Positions 58,739 to 64,000 of a stretch of 64,000 nucleotides of DNA are shown here, piece after piece. Source of the stretch: Rhizobium phaseoli. GTDB taxonomy: Bacteria; Pseudomonadota; Alphaproteobacteria; Rhizobiales; Rhizobiaceae. A program made the position numbers and the translations under genes. The stretch lies in assembly GCF_010668805.1 (NCBI RefSeq), contig NZ_WUFT01000008.1, positions 240,687 to 304,686 of the forward strand, read 5' to 3'. Numbering within the stretch: position 1 is the first letter of the stretch; each line of letters starts with the position of its first letter. Under the pieces are notes generated by a model, which saw only the letters and a program-made list of their open reading frames with translations, made no database searches and was not told the origin of the DNA.

Positions 58739-59434
58739 ATGGCCGAGAATGATTATGATGCCTTTGCGGCGGCATACGACGCGGATAATGAGGTCAATGC
58801 CTGGAATGCCTATTACGAGCGGCCGGCCATTCTTGCCTTGGTCGGCGAGGTCGCCGGGCTTTGCGTGCTCGATGCGGGATGCGGCGGCGGGGCGCATGCG
58901 GCAGAGCTGATTGCGCGCGGGGCAGATGTCACCGGAATCGATTCCAGCGCCGGCATGCTGCAGATCGCGCAATGTCGCCTCGAAGGGCGGGCGTGCCTGC
59001 TGCAGGCCGATCTCAGCGACGCCCTGCCGTTCGAGGATCAAGCCTTCGAGCTGATCCTCGCCTCGCTCGTGCTGCATTATCTGCCGGACTGGTCGGGGCC
59101 GCTCAAGGAGTTCAACCGGCTGCTGCCGCAAGGCGGCCGCCTGGTTTTCTCCACTCACCATCCCTTCATGGATCACCCGTCGAGCGGCCGCGACAATTAT
59201 TTCGAGACCTACACTTTTGACGAGACCTGGCAGCGCGGCGAAAAGCAGATCGCCATGCGCTTCTGGCATCGGCCGCTACACGCCATGTTCGACGCAGTCA
59301 AGGCGGCCGGATTTCAGATCGATATCGTCAGCGAGCCGCAGCCCGATCCTCGCGCCCGGACGCTGTTTCCTGAGGCCTATCGCAGCCTGACGACGATGCC
59401 GCGGTTCCTGTTCTTTTCGGTGGTGAAAACATGA
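58739..59434 (+). CDS. Class I SAM-dependent methyltransferase
   Basis: A 231-residue methyltransferase. The SAM motif is VLDAGCGGGAHAAELIARGADVTGIDSSAGMLQIAQ, and the acidic/aromatic post-motif is LPFEDQAFELILASLVLHYLPDWSGPLKEFNRLL. Its shape is that of small-molecule or ubiquinone-type (UbiE/Methyltransf_11) enzymes. ATG start with an ordinary leader. No neighbour indicates its substrate. The downstream gap (59435-59700) contains nothing supportable. Confidence 0.87.
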   Translation: MAENDYDAFAAAYDADNEVNAWNAYYERPAILALVGEVAGLCVLDAGCGGGAHAAELIARGADVTGIDSSAGMLQIAQCRLEGRACLLQADLSDALPFEDQAFELILASLVLHYLPDWSGPLKEFNRLLPQGGRLVFSTHHPFMDHPSSGRDNYFETYTFDETWQRGEKQIAMRFWHRPLHAMFDAVKAAGFQIDIVSEPQPDPRARTLFPEAYRSLTTMPRFLFFSVVKT

Positions 59435-59700
59435 AAATTTGGATGATGAGAATTTTTCCCTCCGCTCGGGAACAAGTGGCTTCGCCAATCGTAAGTATGA
59501 TGGGCCGTGCGGAGGTGCGTCACAACACAGCCATGCACTTCGATACTCTGTGCGGCCCACTCCTGCCCATCCCACAACCGAATCGCGTCGCAATTTTAAG
59601 GCTCGTTCGTCGCGCTTTACGTCTCTGGTTTTACGCATCTCGTTGTCGCCGACGAAGCGCACGGCGGCGGCAAGCTGGAATTTGCATCTACGCATTCGCC

Positions 59701-60000
59701 TCACCCGCGGACGCTTGTTGCCCAGACTCGGAACGCCTCAAGTAGCGAACGAAGGCTAAGTGGTCCGCCAGCGCCATAAAACACATTGCCCTCTGTCCAA
59801 CACGTCCACCATTCGACTTCATGCTCGTAGTTGTGCGTGATGCGACCAAGGGTCCGACCGTCGCAGTCCGTCCCAGCAAGGTCGATCTTCAATGACCAGC
59901 CCGGATTATCGATGGTGCTGATCACGGGACCGAACCCATGCTCCCAATCTCCGTCGCATTGCGCTTCATACCAGCGAGCAAACCAATCCAGAACGTCCAT
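59701..60000 (-). CDS. Imm53-family immunity protein (orphan)
   Basis: A 99-residue acidic protein: LDWFARWYEAQCDGDWEHGFGPVISTIDNPGWSLKIDLAGTDCDGRTL, then a WWTCW segment and LLEAFRVWATSV. The W-Y-x-x-QCDGDWEH and DNPGWSLKIDL signature matches Imm53 immunity proteins, which protect against polymorphic toxins. No toxin gene, secretion signal or other immunity gene is adjacent, so this looks like an orphan. Cytoplasmic. Confidence 0.78.
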   Translation of the reverse strand: MDVLDWFARWYEAQCDGDWEHGFGPVISTIDNPGWSLKIDLAGTDCDGRTLGRITHNYEHEVEWWTCWTEGNVFYGAGGPLSLRSLLEAFRVWATSVRG

Positions 60001-60105
60001 TCAGCCAAGCTATCGGAACGGCATCGGCGTGGAAAGAAGCGACCGCTTCCACTAATCTCGGTCATCCCCAGATTATCAGTTCTCAGCTTAGTCTGTGCCT
60101 GTTCC

Positions 60106-61029
60106 TCACCCCACCTCGCCCAGATGGCGCTGGACCCACTGTGTCTCTTCCGATGCCGTGCGGCCGAAATGGCGTTTGAAGTCGCGGCTGAATTGGGCCG
60201 GGCTAGCATAGCCGACCGAGGCTGCGACCTCGGCGATCGTGCGCGTCTGGCGCGCGATCATCAACCGTGCTTCGTGGAGGCGGATCGCTTTGACATATTG
60301 CATCGGGCTGCTGCCGGTCAGTTCCTTGAAGTGGACATGGTAGGAGGGAATGCTCATGCCCACCTCCCGGGCCAGATCGGCGACCGCGATCTCGCAGCCA
60401 AAGTTTTCCCGCAACCAGGCGAGGCTCCGGATGATCTTTCCGGATCGGCCTTTTTGCTGCAGCGCCGCGATCATCGCGCCGCCTTGCGGCCCGACCAGCA
60501 CCCGGTAGTGCAGTTCACGCAGCAGGCCGGCGCCGAGCACGGCGACGTCGGCGGGGCTGCGAAGCGCCGTCAGCAGGCGCAGCAGGACATCCTCGATATC
60601 GCCAACCATCCGGCTCGACACGAGACTTTTCGGCGCGTCGCTTCTCAGTTCGGTGTGTTTTTCCACCTGCAGGGCGATCTCGGCTGCCATCTGCATGTCG
60701 AACTCGACATAGACGGCCAGCAACGGTCGCTCGGCGCTGGCCGTCGACTTCATCCGGAAGGGAACGGGCAGCGAAACCGCCAGATAATGGTCCTCATCGT
60801 AAGTGAAGACTTCCCCTTCGAGGATGCCCTGCTTGCTGCCCTGCAGGACGAACACCGCGCCTGGTTTATAAAGCACGGGCACATCGCCGAGCACCGCTTC
60901 TGTCCGCAACAGGCGGACGGAGCGGAGCGCCGTTGGATTGTAGCCGTGGCGGGGCGCGAGCGCAGCGGCCAGCTCGACCATTTCCAGCCGCCTGGATGAG
61001 TCCCGCTCGTTGATAGGATTTGGCAACAT
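60106..61029 (-). CDS. AraC-family transcriptional regulator
   Basis: A 307-residue AraC-type regulator with an N-terminal cupin (VLYKPGAVFVLQGSKQGILEGEVFTYDEDHYLAVSLPVPF) and a C-terminal double helix-turn-helix (VADLAREVGMSIPSYHVHFKELTGSSPMQYVKAIRLHEARLMI, then IAEVAASVGYASPAQFSRDFKRHFG). It is divergent from an SDR gene with 80 bases between their starts, so it probably regulates it. Inducer unknown. Confidence 0.9.
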   Translation of the reverse strand: MLPNPINERDSSRRLEMVELAAALAPRHGYNPTALRSVRLLRTEAVLGDVPVLYKPGAVFVLQGSKQGILEGEVFTYDEDHYLAVSLPVPFRMKSTASAERPLLAVYVEFDMQMAAEIALQVEKHTELRSDAPKSLVSSRMVGDIEDVLLRLLTALRSPADVAVLGAGLLRELHYRVLVGPQGGAMIAALQQKGRSGKIIRSLAWLRENFGCEIAVADLAREVGMSIPSYHVHFKELTGSSPMQYVKAIRLHEARLMIARQTRTIAEVAASVGYASPAQFSRDFKRHFGRTASEETQWVQRHLGEVG

Positions 61030-61109
61030 ATTCAGACAATCCGCTATCGAAGCACCGCTCTTATCATATTATTTGTCAAACATCCCCAATCAAGGAGTGT
61101 TTGCAGATC

Positions 61110-61937
61110 ATGTCGAAAAAAACCTTCTTCATCACCGGCGCCAATTCCGGCTTCGGGCTGGCCATTGCGACGGCGGCGGTCGAGGCCGGCCATACGGTGA
61201 TTGGCGCCGTTCGCTCGGAGGCCTCACGCACAGCCCTCGCCACAGCCCTGCCTGCCCTACGGCCGGTCCTCTGTGATGTCACCGAGTTCGACCGGATCGC
61301 TGACGTCGTCGGCCAGGCGGAGGACGCGCATGGGCCGGTCGACGTGCTGATCAACAATGCCGGCTACGGCCATGAGGGCGTGCTCGAGGAGTCGCCGATC
61401 GAGGAGATGCGGCGTCAGTTCGAGGTGAACGTCTTCGGCGCCGTGGCGGTGGCCAAGGCGTTTCTTCCGAGGTTTCGCGCCCGACGCAAGGGGTTCATCG
61501 TCAACGTCACCTCGATGGGCGGCATGATCACCATGCCCGGCATCGGCTATTACTGCGGCAGCAAGTTTGCGCTTCAAGGCATATCGGAGGTGATGCGCTC
61601 GGAAATGGCGCCGTTCAACGTGCATGTGACGACGCTGTGCCCCGGCTCGTTCCGAACCGACTGGGCCGGGCGATCGATGGTCCGCACGGAGCGGTCGATC
61701 GCCGATTACGACGCGCTGTTCGATCCGATCCGTCAGGCGCGTCAGGCGGTCAGCGGCAAGCAGCTCGGCGATCCCGCCAAGCTGGCCGCCGCCGTCCTGG
61801 CGCTGGTGGAATCCGACACGCCACCGCCGCAGCTTCTGCTCGGCAGCGATGCGCTGAAGCATGTGACGGGCAGGATCGCCCGGCTTAGCCAAGAGATCGA
61901 AGCGTGGAAGCCTGTCACCCTCTCGACCGATGGGTGA
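61110..61937 (+). CDS. SDR-family oxidoreductase
   Basis: A 275-residue SDR: TFFITGANSGFGLAIATAAVEAGHTVIGAVRS gives the nucleotide motif. The catalytic serine is in VNVTSMGG, with Y-x-x-x-K in YYCGSKFALQG. The ATG at 61110 follows AAGGAG. Divergent from an AraC-type regulator gene that is likely to control it. Substrate unknown. Confidence 0.88.
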   Translation: MSKKTFFITGANSGFGLAIATAAVEAGHTVIGAVRSEASRTALATALPALRPVLCDVTEFDRIADVVGQAEDAHGPVDVLINNAGYGHEGVLEESPIEEMRRQFEVNVFGAVAVAKAFLPRFRARRKGFIVNVTSMGGMITMPGIGYYCGSKFALQGISEVMRSEMAPFNVHVTTLCPGSFRTDWAGRSMVRTERSIADYDALFDPIRQARQAVSGKQLGDPAKLAAAVLALVESDTPPPQLLLGSDALKHVTGRIARLSQEIEAWKPVTLSTDG

Positions 61938-62004
61938 CAGGAAGGAACGCGACAAGCGCACAAGGAGCGAAACCCGGGGCGGCGCGCTCGGCGCGATCGC
62001 GTTT

Positions 62005-62760
62005 TCAGAGAGGGTTCATGGCGGCGAAAATGCTGTCATAGGTACCATCGCGTTCGGCCCAGCGGCGCGCCTGGTCACTTTCAAGGACCAGCTCGCCGCG
62101 CGGGTGGTTGCCTTGCTCAAGCATCGCCATGACCTCGGCGATGTAGACGTTCAGCGGCATGGCGCGCGGGTCGGCCGCTTGGGCAGCGCCGGTCAGCTCG
62201 GTCTGGACATAGGGCGGCGATATCTCGAGCACTTCGACGGGCACGCCGCGAAGCTGGTGGCGCAGCGATACCAGCCATGAATGCAGGAAGGCCTTGCTGG
62301 CACAATAGGTGGCGAAGTTGGCGCGCGGCACGAAGGCGAGTGCGGACGTGGTCGCCATGATCGCCGCGTTGCTCTGCTCCCGCAGGATCGGCAGGAAGGC
62401 CGCCGTCACCCGCAGCACACCGAGGATATTTGTCTGGACGATCGCTTCGGCCTCAGCCACATCCCAATCACCGGACCTTATGTCCTCCGTTTTCGAAATC
62501 CCGGCATTGGCAATCAGCGCGTTCAGCTCGGGGAACCGCCGCCGGACATCGTCTGCCAGCCGCGCCAGGGAATGGGGGTCGTCGAGGTCGAGCTGCAGGC
62601 CGGTGATGCCGGGGCGTTCGGCAGCGATCCGCTCAAGCAGATCCTGCCGCCTGCCGGTGACGATGACGCGGTTGCCCCGATCATGAAAAGCTTCGGCCAG
62701 CGCCCGGCCAATGCCGCTGGTGCCGCCGGTGATAAGGATGGTGTTGTCGGTCATTCTCAT
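62005..62760 (-). CDS. SDR-family oxidoreductase, DltE-like
   Basis: A 251-residue SDR: TILITGGTSGIGRALAEAFHDRGNRVIVTGRR, with NAGISKTED, ATTSALAFVPRANFATYCASKAFLHSWLVSLRHQL (catalytic Y-x-x-x-K) and an ending of ERDGTYDSIFAAMNP. It resembles DltE/YbbO-type classical SDRs. The ATG at 62760 is chosen; the frame extends further, to 62826, without conserved sequence. It is convergent with the other SDR gene. Substrate unknown. Confidence 0.87.
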   Translation of the reverse strand: MRMTDNTILITGGTSGIGRALAEAFHDRGNRVIVTGRRQDLLERIAAERPGITGLQLDLDDPHSLARLADDVRRRFPELNALIANAGISKTEDIRSGDWDVAEAEAIVQTNILGVLRVTAAFLPILREQSNAAIMATTSALAFVPRANFATYCASKAFLHSWLVSLRHQLRGVPVEVLEISPPYVQTELTGAAQAADPRAMPLNVYIAEVMAMLEQGNHPRGELVLESDQARRWAERDGTYDSIFAAMNPL

Positions 62761-63031
62761 GCGTGTTTCTTTCCAAAAGTGTCGTTTCAGGAAAGGCTGC
62801 GGCATCGGAGTAACGACATCAATCAATCCCGCGCGCCTTTAAAATCGATTTCTCCCTGCTGGGACCTTTTCGACAAAGGACGCGTTGGATGACGGTAACG
62901 CCTACGGCAGCGCGTTTGAATCGCTGCCAGCAAAGTGCTAATCGAGCGAGCCTCCGCCGTCAACGTCATCGTTTTTCCGTCTCAGGCGTCTCGAACCGGA
63001 GGGCAAACAGCTATCGTTTTCGCTTGACGGC

Positions 63032-63052
63032 CTACCTACTGGAAGGTAGAAG
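63032..63052 (+). promoter_or_regulatory. Operator-like dyad before TetR gene
   Basis: CTACCT (63032-63037) pairs with AGGTAG (63044-63049) just downstream of a TTGACG (63024-63029) and before the TetR start (63059). A 21-base match with four differences occurs at 63698-63718 before the secreted-peptide gene. Confidence 0.65.
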
Positions 63053-63058
63053 CATCCT

Positions 63059-63649
63059 ATGAGCAATCTTCTGACGACCTCCGATGAGATCCTCGCCTCG
63101 GCGCGGGCGCTGATTACCACCGGCGGCTATAACGGCTTCAGCTATGCCGATATTGCCGAGGTCGTCGGCATCCGCAAGGCCAGCATCCATCACCATTTTC
63201 CGAGCAAGACCGATCTGGTGCGCACGCTTATCCAGCGATATCGGGAGGATGCCGAGATCGGCGTGGCGGCTCTGGAGCGGAACGTGCAGGATCCGCTCGC
63301 GCTCCTCAAAACCTATGCGGGCCACTGGGCCAAATGCATCGACGATGCCAGCCGGCCGTTTTGCGTCTGCGCCCTGCTGGCAAGCGAGTTGCCGGCGCTG
63401 CCGCCCGAAGTGGCCGGGGAGGTCAAGGGGTTTTTCCGCTTTCTCTCGGCATGGCTGACCTCGGTCATGGAACGCGGCGCCGAGACCGGGGCTTTGACCC
63501 TCTCCAGCGAACCTGGCGTCGAGGCCGAAATGTTCATGGCCTACGTCCATGGCGCCATGCTTTCGGCACGGGCTTACGGGACGCCGGAGGTGTTTGCGAC
63601 CATTCTGGCCCCGACCCTGCAGCGGCTGTCTCCAACCGTCGCTCGATAA
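63059..63649 (+). CDS. TetR/AcrR-family regulator
   Basis: A 196-residue repressor-type protein: LTTSDEILASARALITTGGYNGFSYADIAEVVGIRKASIHHHFPSKTDLVRTLIQRYRED is a canonical TetR helix-turn-helix. The C-terminal domain (PEVFATILAPTLQRL) fits the TetR_C family seen in YafC/AcrR-like regulators. The dyad at 63032-63049 suggests autoregulation; the same site before the next gene suggests it is co-regulated. Confidence 0.89.
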   Translation: MSNLLTTSDEILASARALITTGGYNGFSYADIAEVVGIRKASIHHHFPSKTDLVRTLIQRYREDAEIGVAALERNVQDPLALLKTYAGHWAKCIDDASRPFCVCALLASELPALPPEVAGEVKGFFRFLSAWLTSVMERGAETGALTLSSEPGVEAEMFMAYVHGAMLSARAYGTPEVFATILAPTLQRLSPTVAR

Positions 63650-63697
63650 GGTTCCGGGCGGAATGATCGCCCGGAGTGACAATTGCGACCGATAAAA

Positions 63698-63718
63698 CTA
63701 CCAACTAGTAGGAAGAAC
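63698..63718 (+). promoter_or_regulatory. Operator-like site before secreted-peptide gene
   Basis: CTACC (63698-63702) pairs with a slightly shifted GTAGG (63708-63712). Over 21 bases it differs from the site at 63032-63052 at four positions. It overlaps the AGGAAG ribosome site of the next gene, so binding by the TetR protein would block that gene. Confidence 0.6.
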
Positions 63719-63721
63719 GAG

Positions 63722-63868
63722 ATGAAAACGAACTTTCTCCCCGCCCTTGTGTTCGGCCTGTCGGCGATCTCAGCCATACCCGCCCATGCTGAGGACAAGA
63801 AGGCCGAGCAGATCCATGTCAGGGGCAGCATCGGCGACAGCTCGAGATCGTTCATTCGCAAGTCCTAA
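63722..63868 (+). CDS. Small secreted peptide, possibly a truncated protein
   Basis: A 48-residue protein with a clear signal peptide (KTNFLPALVFGLSAISAIPAHA) and a 25-residue mature part (EDKKAEQIHVRGSIGDSSRSFIRKS). The mature start resembles those of larger exported proteins beginning AEKIHVRGSI. No in-frame continuation is seen in the following 130 bases, so it may be truncated or genuinely short. AGGAAG precedes the ATG. It follows the TetR gene and shares its operator-like site. Confidence 0.55.
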   Translation: MKTNFLPALVFGLSAISAIPAHAEDKKAEQIHVRGSIGDSSRSFIRKS

Positions 63869-64000
63869 AAGCAGAAACGAAGCGTAGGCTGAAGGGTTAG
63901 CGCAAAAGGCCCCGGCGTTCCATATGTCGGGCCGGGCAAAGCCAGGGCGCGTCGCCTTGGGGTCGTAAACCGCTCACAAACCCAACCGCCACCCCATCAC
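63869..64000. other. Window end, no gene recognised
   Basis: The last 132 bases show no supportable coding frame. A GCCCCGGCG/...CGGGCCGGGC-type partial hairpin occurs around 63918-63946 and could be a terminator for the peptide gene, but there is no T run. Confidence 0.35.

Noticed and set aside
59435..59700. Toxin gene remnant next to Imm53
   Set aside because: No frame in this gap shows any toxin-like domain; the small open frames appear random.

Overview
The window reads as a Rhizobium-type alphaproteobacterial chromosome. It is GC-rich, has abundant small palindromic intergenic repeats of rhizobial (RIME-like) style, many small regulator/enzyme pairs, and OmpR-type two-component systems. 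Species assignment is an inference. No rRNA or tRNA genes and no CRISPR array were seen.

Layout. (1) 0-7.1 kb: a cell-surface polysaccharide island. A four-gene minus-strand operon (WecE-type aminotransferase, zinc-ribbon methyltransferase, WbqC-family protein, GtrB-like GT2) lies beside an AT-rich, many-membrane-span GtrII-like gene, a decayed IS5 transposase and a hexapeptide acetyltransferase. (2) 7.2-21.6 kb: a minus-strand podovirus-type structural cassette with terminase small and large subunits, portal, scaffold, coat, adaptor, stabiliser, a GNAT protein, an ejection-like protein and a tail fibre. It has no integrase, repressor, replication or lysis genes, and at least four genes are broken, so it looks like a decaying prophage. 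The O-antigen-type genes next to its tail end suggest a past serotype-converting phage. (3) 21.6-36 kb: repeat-rich DNA, then small metabolic and regulatory genes. These include a dienelactone hydrolase, YidB, ArsR-SRPBCC-GST, SDR/ArsR-like, RidA/TetR with a double operator, two class III nucleotide cyclases, a flavoprotein, a class II aldolase and DinB. (4) 36-45.7 kb: an ABC exporter, followed by a segment holding a winged-helix/STAND/TPR regulator, a Tat-type epoxide hydrolase, a VOC protein, an OsmC/Ohr variant and a DUF4105 membrane protein. This segment ends in a chimeric remnant carrying a partial copy of the ABC exporter 3' end and its terminator. (5) 45.7-55.6 kb: an FAD monooxygenase, a RibD-like reductase, a transglutaminase-like protein, a COG4705 membrane protein with a small periplasmic protein, a MITE-like element, and two divergent two-component systems. 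The second system converges on a GT25 glycosyltransferase gene, and both stop codons lie inside one tandem repeat. (6) 55.7-64 kb: a deaminase, a membrane protein/LysR pair bracketed by two inverted 174-bp palindromic elements, a methyltransferase, an orphan Imm53 immunity protein, AraC/SDR, a second SDR, and a TetR gene that shares an operator-like site with a tiny secreted-peptide gene.

Most genes are ordinary accessory or housekeeping functions. The least ordinary material is the broken phage cassette beside surface-glycan genes, the chimeric scar at 45.3-45.7 kb, the mobile palindromic elements, and several well-defined operator-like sites. I did not find a clearly new biochemical system; the candidates are listed as findings with tests.
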